From contig NZ_CP108455.1 in the NCBI RefSeq assembly GCF_036241575.1, forward strand, positions 3,096,001 through 3,160,000: a DNA stretch of 64,000 nt, given 5' to 3'. This document shows positions 27,470 to 35,687 of this stretch, piece by piece (the stretch's first letter is position 1; each line of letters starts with the position of its first letter). The position numbers were made by a program, and so were the translations under genes. Origin of the DNA: Streptomyces sp. NBC_01267 (GTDB lineage Bacteria > Actinomycetota > Actinomycetes > Streptomycetales > Streptomycetaceae). The notes beneath the pieces are model-generated. The model saw nothing but the letters and a program-made list of their open reading frames with translations, searched no databases and had not been told where the DNA came from.

Positions 27470-28096
27470 TCAGGTGCGCGGCAGTTCGCCGACATCCGGC
27501 CGATGGCCTCCGTAGGAGGCGACCAGCGCGTCTGCCACGATCTCCGCGTCCGCCTCGGCCACGTCCGACGGGTACTCCGGCAGCAGGTCGTCCCAGAGGA
27601 CCATCCACGATCCGTACAGCTGGGCTTGGCCCTCGGGGCGGGCGAAGAACCAGATGTGCAGATGGGCGCCGCCGTCTCCGATGCGGTAGACGTGGGCCCG
27701 CGAGATGTGCGGCAGTGCTTGCACGTGGCGGGCGATGTGGGTCGTGAGCACGCCCAGTTCGGCGGCCAGTTCGTCGGGCAGGTCCGCCAGGTCGAAGTGA
27801 TCGCGTGGATGCAGCATCAGCACCAGCGGCACGCCGGCTCCCGCGATCCGGGTGAGCCGCCAACGGTCGTCGAGCCAGATCCCTTCGTCCCGGCTGCGGC
27901 ACGCGTCGCAGTCCGAGGGGTCCTCGCCGTGCCGCGCCGGTTCGGGCAGAACCGGCGGGCGGAGCGGCGCGACGCGCAGGCCGTCCGGCTCGAACGGACT
28001 GATGTCCCACCCCGTCATGCGGGCCAGCGGGAGCCGTTGCTCACCATCCGCAGCGGTACGTGCGTGGGCGTAGAACTCGTCAGGTCGCATAGCCAT
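27470..28096 (-). CDS. HIT-like protein
   Basis: The 208-residue protein carries GGAHLHIWFFARP near residue 143, a histidine-triad-like HxHxW strand, and MLHPRDHFDLADLP in the position of the usual substrate loop. A CxxC near residue 64 (CDACRSRDEG) may bind metal. Only two of the three His of the catalytic triad are visible, so hydrolase activity is doubtful. The ATG at 28096 or the one at 28090 could start it. Function unknown. Confidence 0.65.
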   Translation of the reverse strand: MAMRPDEFYAHARTAADGEQRLPLARMTGWDISPFEPDGLRVAPLRPPVLPEPARHGEDPSDCDACRSRDEGIWLDDRWRLTRIAGAGVPLVLMLHPRDHFDLADLPDELAAELGVLTTHIARHVQALPHISRAHVYRIGDGGAHLHIWFFARPEGQAQLYGSWMVLWDDLLPEYPSDVAEADAEIVADALVASYGGHRPDVGELPRT

Positions 28097-28177
28097 GGCC
28101 AGAGGCTACTGTTGTTCGACGGCCATCAGCGCCTGCGCATTCGCTGAGTCATCACCTGCCGAACCCGCGAACACCCC

Positions 28178-30235
28178 TCACGTCGCTCCGCTTTGAAGAT
28201 CGGTCATGCGCGCGATGGTCTCGTCGACTTGCCCGAGCGTCACCGTCATGTACGTCTCGCCCGGCCCCGGTGGGCGCGTCCAGGAACATGTCTGGAACGT
28301 GTGCAGGCGCCCGTGTGTCAGCGCGAAGCGCGGGAGTGAGACGCCGAACTCCGTGGCGATCGCCTCCAGCGCGTGCTGTTCCGCCCGCGCGGCAGCCGGA
28401 TCGGCATCCCGGTCGGCATTCGAGTCGGCATCCGGATCGGCATCCGGATCGGCTGACGTGTCCGCGGCGGCGTTGCCGAAGAGTCGATCCGGGTCCAGCG
28501 CCGGAGGTATCTCGCCGCTGCGCCGGATCGTCGAACCGTGGACCGTGAAGTCGTACCGCTCCTCGCCGTTCTCCGCGAGGGAGAAGTGGAAAAGGGCCGG
28601 GGACCCATGGTGAGGCAGGCCGGGATCGCTCCAGACCACCATCGCTCGCGAGCCGGAACCGGAACGCGAACCGGGGCCTGAGCCGGAGTGTCCGGGCCCG
28701 GAGGCGGCTGCGGCAGGGGAGACGAAGCGCTGCTCGTCGAAGGGGCTCGGCTGCCCGTCGAAGGCGAAGCTCCAGCCGGATCCGGCACGCCCCACCGAGG
28801 CCAGTGCCTTGTCGTCGTACGACGAGGTCTCCCCGCGGTTCAGCAGCGTCGTCTGTGTTTCGCACGCCGTCATCGGCGTGTTCAGCCCGGAACTTCCTTC
28901 GGCGCCCACACGGTCCGGCAGTTCGGCCGGATGCGCCGATTCCACCAGGATGAAGCGGTATGCCTCGCGGCTGGTCCGGTGCGGTCCGGGGGCCGCCAGC
29001 CAGTCGAGGCCCCCGGGCTCCAGGTCGACAGGGGCCGCCACCTCACCGCCTGCCGCCTCGCCCCGAGGGGCGGCGAGCAGTTCGCGGCCACGCTCCGGGG
29101 TGAGCAGCGGGCCGAGGAGAGCGTCGGCCAGCAGGCCGATCGGTGCCAGGTGGCAGGGGCCCAGCGGTCGCCACTGCGGCAGCGCAGCCAGCACCGTCCG
29201 CCAGGCGGCGTCCGCTTCGCCCCAGCGCGCCAGCTCCCGTGCCTCGTCCAGTGCGTCCCCGAACGGGCCGGACGTGACGTAGCGGAAGGTCCCCGCTCCG
29301 ACCTGCCGCCGTATCTCGTCGGCCGCTTCATGGAGATCACCGGGAGCGGGCCGCACGGTGTACGCCCACACCGCGTCGTCATGGCTTCGCTCCACATGCC
29401 CGACCGCCAGCACGGACAGCATCTCCAGTGCGTACACCGGGTCATCCGTCAGTCCGTCGAAACCGGCGAGGTAGCTGTCCCCCAGCAGCCACCGGATCTG
29501 GTCCCGCAGCGCCGCCGCGCGGGGCCTGCCGTACTCCACCGCCTCGGCCAGAGCGTCCTCGGCCCGCCGGTACTCCCCCGCCAGGGCGTCGCACCGTGCC
29601 TGCTCGACCACAGCGTCCAGCTTCCGGGTCGTGGCGTTGACGAACTCCGTGGCGCTGCCGGGGTCACCGGCCCGCAGGTGGTGGAACTCCCGGTACATCT
29701 CCGCCATGAACTCCCTGAAGGATGCGTACCGTTCCGGCATCTCACCGGCCCAGGTGCGGTAGCAGTAGACCGCCCACTCACCGTCGGCGCCCAGGTCCCC
29801 GGGGTTCAGCATCACGTAGGTGGCATCGGACTCGACGTCCAGGGGTAGCGTGCGGTCCCACATGTCCTCGACGAGCCGGATCTCCTCCTCGGTGGAGTCC
29901 TCGTCCAGCTCCTCCCGGTACATCTCCCCGATGCCGACTTCGTCCTCCTGCCAGCCGTGGCTCTCGGTTCCGGCGAGCACGTAGACGAAACCGCCTGCGT
30001 TCCGCCATCCGTCGCTGACCTCAAGGAACGAGCGGTACGACGGTGGGAGCGGGCAGCCGAGACGCTCCTCCAGCGCGGCGATCCGCTCGGCTGACGCGGG
30101 CGCGAAGCCGAGCCAGCGGGCGCGCCTGGCCTCCTCGTCCGCCTCGTCGAGGGCTTCATCGGGCGCCCAGGAATCCGCCCACTCGTCGCTCCAACGCTGG
30201 AGGAAGGAAGGCCAGTTGAAGGCTGCTTCAGTCAT
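28178..30235 (-). CDS. Large SMI1/KNR4 (SUKH) domain protein
   Basis: 685 residues from ATG 30235. Residues 45-180 fit SUKH: RIAALEERLGCPLPPSYRSF, then SDGWRNAGGFVYVLAG and WAVYCYRTWAG. A helical middle of about 250 residues follows. The C-terminal 200 contain Ser/Gly repeats (SGSGPGSRSGSGSR) and an Asp-Ala linker (SADPDADPDADSNADRDADP) coded by 18-bp DNA repeats near 28400-28460. SUKH proteins are often immunity proteins for polymorphic toxins, but most are far shorter and no toxin gene is nearby. Role unknown. Confidence 0.75.
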   Translation of the reverse strand: MTEAAFNWPSFLQRWSDEWADSWAPDEALDEADEEARRARWLGFAPASAERIAALEERLGCPLPPSYRSFLEVSDGWRNAGGFVYVLAGTESHGWQEDEVGIGEMYREELDEDSTEEEIRLVEDMWDRTLPLDVESDATYVMLNPGDLGADGEWAVYCYRTWAGEMPERYASFREFMAEMYREFHHLRAGDPGSATEFVNATTRKLDAVVEQARCDALAGEYRRAEDALAEAVEYGRPRAAALRDQIRWLLGDSYLAGFDGLTDDPVYALEMLSVLAVGHVERSHDDAVWAYTVRPAPGDLHEAADEIRRQVGAGTFRYVTSGPFGDALDEARELARWGEADAAWRTVLAALPQWRPLGPCHLAPIGLLADALLGPLLTPERGRELLAAPRGEAAGGEVAAPVDLEPGGLDWLAAPGPHRTSREAYRFILVESAHPAELPDRVGAEGSSGLNTPMTACETQTTLLNRGETSSYDDKALASVGRAGSGWSFAFDGQPSPFDEQRFVSPAAAASGPGHSGSGPGSRSGSGSRAMVVWSDPGLPHHGSPALFHFSLAENGEERYDFTVHGSTIRRSGEIPPALDPDRLFGNAAADTSADPDADPDADSNADRDADPAAARAEQHALEAIATEFGVSLPRFALTHGRLHTFQTCSWTRPPGPGETYMTVTLGQVDETIARMTDLQSGAT
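28400..28455. repeat. Short in-gene repeats coding the Asp-Ala linker
   Basis: Successive GGATCGGCATCC-like 12-18 bp units encode DPDA/DADS repeats within the SUKH gene on the minus strand. Confidence 0.6.
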
Positions 30236-30316
30236 GCGAACGATCGTCGCATCCGCCACTGACAATGCCCTGCGGACCGCGTGGCCGACGGGACGCCGAC
30301 CAGAGAGGCATCCGGC

Positions 30317-30916
30317 CTACGCCCCCGCAGCCAGCCCGTCCCCCCGGATCCGCGCGTGCAGATGCATGTCGTGGTGGCCGTCCGTGTGCAGGACCGCCCC
30401 GCGCCGTGTGCCCTCCGCCGCGAACCCCGCCTTGATCGCGACCCGGCAGGACGCCTCGTTGGTGGTCGAATGGTCGAGCTGGAGCCGGTGGAAGCCGCCC
30501 TCCTCCAGCGCCCAGCGGGAGAGCTCCACGACCGCGGCGGTGCAGGCGCCCCGGCCGCGGCCCGCCGGGGCCATCCAGTAGGCGACCTCGGCCTGACCGT
30601 CCACCAGAACCAGGTCTCTCAGCGAGATCCGCCCCAACAGCACGTCACTTCCGGCGTCGGCCACCGCCCAGTGCAGACCCGTCTCGTCCTGCCAGCCGCG
30701 CCGGCAGTTCGCGATCCACTCGCGCGCCTCGTCCACGGAGTCCATCGACCGCGCGTGCCAGCGCTGAATCTCCGGGTCCTGGTACGCCTCCCGTACCGCC
30801 TCCGCGTCGGTGAGCTGCCAGGGACGCAGCAGCACGTCCCTCGCAACTGGCAGAACAGGCTGGCTGGTTGCGGCAAGAGAACCGGTGGGTATCGCGGGAG
30901 CGACCAGGGAAGGCAT
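30317..30916 (-). CDS. GNAT-family N-acetyltransferase
   Basis: The 199-residue RimJ/RimL-type GNAT opens its domain at VLLRPWQLTDAEAVREAY. The acetyl-CoA loop reads APAGRGRGACTAAVVELSRW and the C-terminal strand FHRLQLDHSTTNEASCRVA ends in the usual GF step. RimJ-like enzymes acetylate protein N-termini or small amines; the substrate is unknown. It lies just beyond the broken kinase gene on the same strand, 23 bp from its ancestral stop. Confidence 0.85.
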   Translation of the reverse strand: MPSLVAPAIPTGSLAATSQPVLPVARDVLLRPWQLTDAEAVREAYQDPEIQRWHARSMDSVDEAREWIANCRRGWQDETGLHWAVADAGSDVLLGRISLRDLVLVDGQAEVAYWMAPAGRGRGACTAAVVELSRWALEEGGFHRLQLDHSTTNEASCRVAIKAGFAAEGTRRGAVLHTDGHHDMHLHARIRGDGLAAGA

Positions 30917-30939
30917 GACGGCAGTCTCAACCCCTGCGG

Positions 30940-31727
30940 TTACCCGAGCAACGTACTTTCGACGAACCGGGCGCGTTCTTCGACCGGTGCGAGGGGCAGC
31001 CGTACGAGTTCGTAGCCGTAGTCGGTGTAGGTGGCGGCCATCGACGCGTAGGGTCTTTCGTTTGGATCAGGCCGGATCAGGGAGCGGGGTCTGGTGCGTG
31101 CGATCGCAAGGCGGAGGAGGGAGGCAGATGGGGTCTCCCCTGGCCCTCAAGGCCTTGGGGAAGGAGCCATGGTGACCGACGACAACGCGGCGAGCAATGG
31201 GGTCTCCCCTGGTCGAGCGAAGCCGAGACCTTGGGGAAGTGCCAGACCCCGCGAGCCCGGCGTGAACCAAACGAAAGGCCCTGGGTGCGCTCCGCCTCGG
31301 CGAAGGACTGTTTGCGCTCGCTGTCCTGGGCGTAGATCTCCGGCCAGGGAGGGGCGAGGAACACGCGACGGTGGTACCGGAAGCTCTTCGCGGCGGCGTG
31401 GACGTGGTCCGGCACCGGCAGTCCCTCCAGCCTCAGGTAGCCCACGATGTCGGGCACCCCCCGGTCGAAGAAGACCCGTTCCGGCCGCGCTGCCGCGATG
31501 CGGTACGAGCGCAGTTCCCAGCAGAGCATGAGTTCGGCGAAGAGCGCCGGGTCGGTCCAGGGCAGCGCGCGCCCGTCGATGGCGACCTGGTCCTGGATGA
31601 TCCCGCGCCCCGCCTCCTGGGACCGGGCGTGGCCCTGGGTCTCCAGGAAGTCGAGCAGGGTGCTCTTCCCTGATCCGGGCCCTCCGGTGAGGACGATGAA
31701 CCGCTCCGGCTCAGGCTCCGACGTCAT
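30940..31727 (-). pseudogene. P-loop AAA-type nucleotide kinase gene, broken by a ~233-bp insertion
   Basis: From ATG 31727 the protein reads MTSEPEPERFIVLTGGPGSG with Walker A GGPGSGKSTLL, then FFDRGVPDIVGYLRLEGLP, a typical AAA_28-type kinase. At SFAEAERT (near 31284) the frame runs into foreign sequence and stops at 31077. The missing end, YASMAATYTDYGYELVRLPL then APVEERARFVESTLLG, is intact at 30940-31050. Removing 31051-31283 restores one 184-codon ORF. The insert has long inverted ends (separate entry). A truncated product with a wrong tail may still be made. Confidence 0.85.
31050..31283. mobile_element. MITE-like element inside the kinase gene
   Basis: The ends are inverted: AGGGTCTTTCGTTTGGATCA at 31050-31069 and its near-complement at 31263-31282 (two mismatches in 20). 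Similarity continues inward to a GCGGGGTCTGG / CCAGACCCCGC pair, giving imperfect arms of about 45 bp. Inside are two direct copies of a GGGGTCTCCCCTGG ... CCTTGGGGAAG stem-loop (31130-31163 and 31199-31239). It has no room for a transposase. A target duplication is not obvious. Confidence 0.8.
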
Positions 31728-31835
31728 GTTGTGCTCCCTCTTCTTCCGGATCCACACTGGTCAAATACTCAGAAATTGGCGCATTACTGCCATGATCGGG
31801 CAGGCAGCAGTGCCCACAGCCCCGAGGAGACAGTG

Positions 31836-33191
31836 ATGCCAGCGGACGCGCCGGTGGGAGACCCTCAAGCCGCCCTGCGCGCGGACCCGTTCGGTCCGCT
31901 GCGGAGCCGGGGCTACCTCATGCTCCTTGCCCTGACCGCGCTGTTCGGGGTGGTGATCTCGGCCGGGGCGTACGGCTTCCTGCAAGCCGTCGAAGAGATC
32001 GAGAAGGCCGTCTACACCTCGCTGCCCAAGGCGCTCGGCTTCGACGGTGCTCCGTTCTGGTGGCCCCTGCCGCTGCTGGCCCTCGCCGGCCTGCTGGTCG
32101 CGGCGACGGTTCAGTATCTGCCGGGCAACGGCGGCCACCAGCCCGCCGAAGGGTTCAAGGCCCAGGGTACGGTCTCCGCCGCCGAGCTCCCCGGCGTCCT
32201 GCTCGCGGCTCTCGCCTCCCTCACCCTCGGCGCCGTGGTCGGTCCAGAGGCCCCGCTGATCGCGCTGGGCGGCGGGATCGCACTGTACGGCTTCCGGCTG
32301 ATCAAGCCGGAAGCCGACGCTTCCTCCCAGGCCCTCGTGGCGGCGGCGGGCAGCTTCGCGGCCATCAGTGCCTTGCTGGGCTCGCCGTTGATCGGCGCCT
32401 TCCTGCTGATGGAGGTCTCCGGTCTTGGCGGGCCGATGCTGGGGATCGTGCTCGTTCCGGGACTGCTGGCCTCGGGCATCGGCTCCCTGGTGTTCACCGG
32501 CCTCGGTACGTGGGCGGGCGTCGGCAAGGGCACGCTCATCATCCCGAACCTTCCTCCGGCCGACCGCCCCGACCTCGCCCAGTTCGGCTACGCGCTGCTG
32601 ATCGGCGTCGCGGCGGGCTTCGTCGGTACGGGCATCCGCCGCCTGGGGCTCTTCCTCCAGCCGGGAGTGAACCGCCGCCGCCTGGTGTGGACCCCGGTCT
32701 GCGGTCTGGTCGTGGCGGGGCTGGCCATCGCCTACGCGGAGGGCAGCGGGAAGGACGCGTCCGACGTGCTGTTCTCCGGGGAGAGCGCGCTGCCGGGACT
32801 CCTCCTGCACAGCGGCGCGTACTCCGCTGGGGTGCTGACGCTGCTGATCGCCTGCAAGGGACTCGCCTACGGGGTGTCCCTGTCAGCGTTCCGGGGCGGG
32901 CCGGTCTTCCCGGCGCTGTACATCGGGGCCGCCGGTGGGATCGCGCTGTCCCATCTGCCGGGGCTGCCGTTCGTGACGGGTGCCGCGATGGGGATGGGCG
33001 CGCTGGCGGTGGCGCTGCTCAGGCTGCCGATGACGGCCGTGCTGCTCGCGACGCTGCTCCTGGGGAAGAGCGGGGTGACCGTCATGCCCCTGGTGATCGT
33101 CGCCGTTGTCGTCTGCCATGTCGTCGTGGCGCGGATCAGCCCGCCACCGGTGAAGGCCGCGGCTCCGGCAGCCACGGCCGCGCCGGCCTGA
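31836..33191 (+). CDS. CLC-family ion channel or antiporter
   Basis: 451 residues with ten or more hydrophobic spans in the CLC order. The helix-F motif reads VVGPEAPLIALGGG, in place of the canonical G-K/R-E-G-P. The helix-N motif reads RGGPVFPALYIGAAGG instead of GxFxP. The GSGIP loop is replaced by LPGNGGHQPAEG. The fold is clear but the anion-coordinating residues are altered, so chloride selectivity is unsure. ATG 31836 follows GAGGAGA. It is divergent from the broken kinase gene, with 108 bp between starts. Confidence 0.85.
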   Translation: MPADAPVGDPQAALRADPFGPLRSRGYLMLLALTALFGVVISAGAYGFLQAVEEIEKAVYTSLPKALGFDGAPFWWPLPLLALAGLLVAATVQYLPGNGGHQPAEGFKAQGTVSAAELPGVLLAALASLTLGAVVGPEAPLIALGGGIALYGFRLIKPEADASSQALVAAAGSFAAISALLGSPLIGAFLLMEVSGLGGPMLGIVLVPGLLASGIGSLVFTGLGTWAGVGKGTLIIPNLPPADRPDLAQFGYALLIGVAAGFVGTGIRRLGLFLQPGVNRRRLVWTPVCGLVVAGLAIAYAEGSGKDASDVLFSGESALPGLLLHSGAYSAGVLTLLIACKGLAYGVSLSAFRGGPVFPALYIGAAGGIALSHLPGLPFVTGAAMGMGALAVALLRLPMTAVLLATLLLGKSGVTVMPLVIVAVVVCHVVVARISPPPVKAAAPAATAAPA

Positions 33192-33252
33192 GCCCGCGCG
33201 CACCGAGGACAACTGCCGCCCGGGAGCGCACTGTTCGTGCGGAACGGCGCAG

Positions 33253-34032
33253 TTACTGCAGCGCGCCGCGCAGCCCCATGTTTCCGCTGAGCAGGCCGCC
33301 GTCGACCGGGAGCGTGATCCCGGTGATCCAGGACGCGTCGCGGGAGGCGAGGAAGGTGATGGCCGCCGCGATGTCGTCGGGCAGGCCGACCCGGCCCAAC
33401 GGGTAGTGTTCCGCGGCCCGTTCGAAACCGACCCCGGGGCGGCGCAGCGTCCAGGCGTCCGTGGCGACCGTCCCGGGGGCGACCAGATTGACCCGTACTC
33501 CTCTGGGCGCGGCCCGGCCCGCCAGGGTGCGGGTCAGGCTGGCGAGGCCCGCCTTGGCCGCGCTGTAGGCGTGGTTGCCGAAGTCCTGTTCGCCGTTGAC
33601 CGAGCCGACGCTGACGATCGCGCCCCGGCCGCCCGCCGCCGCGAGGTGCGGAAGCGCGGCCCGGGAGGCCCGGAAGGCTCCGGACAGGGTCGCGTCGAGG
33701 TCGCGGTGCCAGGACTCGTCGTCCTCGTCCTCGAAGAGCGGGGCGTCCGGCGAGCAGGCGTACGCGTTGTTGACCAGGACGTCGAGTGCGCCGAACTGCT
33801 CGACCGCGTACGCCACCGCCGCCTCGACCGCCGCCCGGTCCGTGACGTCGCAGGTGAACGGCAGTGCGCCGGGCAGTTCGGCGGCTGTCTTCGCGGCGCG
33901 TGCGCCGTCCAGGTCGGTGACCAGGACGCGGGCGCCTTCCTCGGTGAACCGGCGGGCGGTGGCCGCGCCGATTCCCCTGCCCGCGCCGGTGATCAGGACT
34001 GAGTAACCCTCGAACCGCCTCATTCCATCCAT
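33253..34032 (-). CDS. Short-chain dehydrogenase/reductase
   Basis: The 259-residue classical SDR has TGAGRGIGAAT cofactor binding, NNAYACSPD (an NNAG variant), catalytic Ser in IVSVGSVNGEQ and YSAAK for the Tyr-Lys pair. An Asp at the end of strand 2 (LVTDLDGAR) suggests NAD preference. ATG 34032 or 34023 could be the start. It begins 7 bp past the end of the serine hydrolase gene, so the two form an operon. The substrate is unknown. Confidence 0.88.
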   Translation of the reverse strand: MDGMRRFEGYSVLITGAGRGIGAATARRFTEEGARVLVTDLDGARAAKTAAELPGALPFTCDVTDRAAVEAAVAYAVEQFGALDVLVNNAYACSPDAPLFEDEDDESWHRDLDATLSGAFRASRAALPHLAAAGGRGAIVSVGSVNGEQDFGNHAYSAAKAGLASLTRTLAGRAAPRGVRVNLVAPGTVATDAWTLRRPGVGFERAAEHYPLGRVGLPDDIAAAITFLASRDASWITGITLPVDGGLLSGNMGLRGALQ

Positions 34033-34039
34033 GGGGCGA

Positions 34040-35248
34040 TCATGTCGCCGAACGGACCGCCCTGACCAGAGCCTGGGCGCGGGGATCGGCCGTCACGCCC
34101 TTCTGGAGGGAGTTGGTGACGTATCCGAGGGCGATCCCGGACTCCGGGTCGGCGAAACCGAGCGAGCCGCCACGGCCGGGGTGGCCGAACGAGCCGGGGC
34201 CGAGCAGCGGGGCCGAGGGGCCGTGCAGCATGAAGCCGAGGCCGAAGCGGGTGTTGACGACGAGGACGCGGTCGGGCCCCGAGGACTCCTCGGTGCGGGC
34301 CAGGGCGAGGGTGGCCGGGGCGAAGAGCCGGTTGCCGTTGTCGACGTGTCCGATCATCGCCGCGTACACCCGGGCGAGGGCGCGGGCGGTGGAAATGCCT
34401 GCGGACGCGGGGAGTTCGGCGGCGCGGTAGTCGGGGGCGTTCTCGTCGGGGAAGGGGGCGATGGCCCCGAAGGCGCGGCTGGTGAACGACTCGGGGTCGC
34501 GGTAGGCCTCGCTCACGGAACGCTTGGGCCGCAACTTCAGCCCGCCGCCCACCGGGACGGTGTCGACACTGCCGATCCGTCCGACGCGGTGCGCCTCCTC
34601 GACGGGCAGGCCCACCCAGAAGTCGATGTCGAGGGGGCGGGCGATCTCCTCGGCGATCCAGCGGCCGATGGTGCGGCCGGTGACCCGCTTGACCAGTTCG
34701 CTCAGCAGCCAGCTGTAGGTCTGCGCGTGGTAGCCGTGATCGGTGCCGGGCTCCCAGGCGGCCTGCTGCGCGGCGACGGCGCGCGGGCCGGAGATCCCGT
34801 CGATGGCCTGCTCCGGAGTGAGCGGCCGGTCGAGGAACGGGACTCCGGTGCGGTGCGCGAGGAAGTGGCGTACGAGGGCGCGTTCCTTGCCGCCCGACTT
34901 GAACTCGGGCCAGTACGTGGAGACGGGCGCGTCGAGGTCGAGCTGTCCGCGCTGGTGCAGGAGGAGGGGGACGGCGGCGGTGACGCCCTTGGTGGCGGAC
35001 CGGACGATCTGCGCGGTGTCGAGGGCCCAGGGTTCGGGGCCGTCGAAGTCCTTCGTACCGGCCCAGAGGTCGACGACCTTGTGGCCGTCGCGGTAGACGG
35101 TGACGGCGGCGCCGCGTTCCGCGCGCTGGTCGAAGTTACGTACGAACGCGTCCCGGACCGCTTCGAATCCGTCCGCCACTGTGCCCTGGACGTCCACCAC
35201 GTCGTGCTCCCACGTCTCCCCGCACGCCCGGTCGGCGTACAGGTCCAT
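34040..35248 (-). CDS. Serine hydrolase of the class C beta-lactamase/EstB family
   Basis: 402 residues. The nucleophile motif SxxK is SATKG near residue 85, the Tyr motif lies in HAQTYSWLLSELV near 176, and the third motif is GHPGRGGSLGF near 346 (HxG-type, as in family VIII esterases). No signal peptide is seen, so it acts in the cytoplasm, which argues against a true beta-lactamase. It probably hydrolyses esters and is co-transcribed with the downstream SDR. Confidence 0.88.
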   Translation of the reverse strand: MDLYADRACGETWEHDVVDVQGTVADGFEAVRDAFVRNFDQRAERGAAVTVYRDGHKVVDLWAGTKDFDGPEPWALDTAQIVRSATKGVTAAVPLLLHQRGQLDLDAPVSTYWPEFKSGGKERALVRHFLAHRTGVPFLDRPLTPEQAIDGISGPRAVAAQQAAWEPGTDHGYHAQTYSWLLSELVKRVTGRTIGRWIAEEIARPLDIDFWVGLPVEEAHRVGRIGSVDTVPVGGGLKLRPKRSVSEAYRDPESFTSRAFGAIAPFPDENAPDYRAAELPASAGISTARALARVYAAMIGHVDNGNRLFAPATLALARTEESSGPDRVLVVNTRFGLGFMLHGPSAPLLGPGSFGHPGRGGSLGFADPESGIALGYVTNSLQKGVTADPRAQALVRAVRSAT

Positions 35249-35326
35249 GGTGGGGGGCGGCTCCGGCGAGGGTTGCCGGGGGGTGGGGTTGGGGGGGTGG
35301 GGTGCGGGGTGGGGGGCTGCTGGGGT

Positions 35327-35686
35327 GTCCTCAAGCGCCGGACCGGCTGGGGTGTGTCCTCAATCGCCGGACGGGCTGGATTTGTGCGGGTGTTGGGTGC
35401 GTGGGCTTGTCCTCAAACGCCGGACGGGCTGAATACGCGGGCGTCGGCAGTGTGCAGGGTCTGCGACGTGAGGTCGTTCTCGAATGCCGGACCGGCCGAA
35501 TACGCGGGCGTCGGCAATGCGCGGGTGTCTGCCACGTGAGGTCGCTCTCGAATGCCGGACCGGCCGAATACGCGGGCGTCGGCAATGCGCGGGTGTCTGC
35601 CACGTCAGGTCGTCCTCGAACACCGGACCCGCCGAATACGCGGGCGTCGGCAGTGCGCGGGTGCCCGGCGCGGGCTCAAGGGGTCC
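35327..35686. repeat. Palindromic-repeat array with a 68-bp tandem unit
   Basis: This gene-free stretch between the hydrolase start and the Lrp stop holds six copies of CTCRANNNCCGGACSGGCYG (at about 35330, 35359, 35412, 35479, 35547, 35615). The last three are embedded in an exact-period 68-bp tandem repeat starting near 35466, 35534 and 35602, with few differences between copies. A G-rich run (35270-35325) precedes it. There is no coding potential: the period is not a multiple of three. Confidence 0.85.
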
Positions 35687-35687
35687 G

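Noticed and set aside
34040..35248. Antibiotic-resistance class C beta-lactamase
   Set aside because: No signal peptide; motif spacing fits cytoplasmic family VIII esterases and it is in an operon with an SDR.
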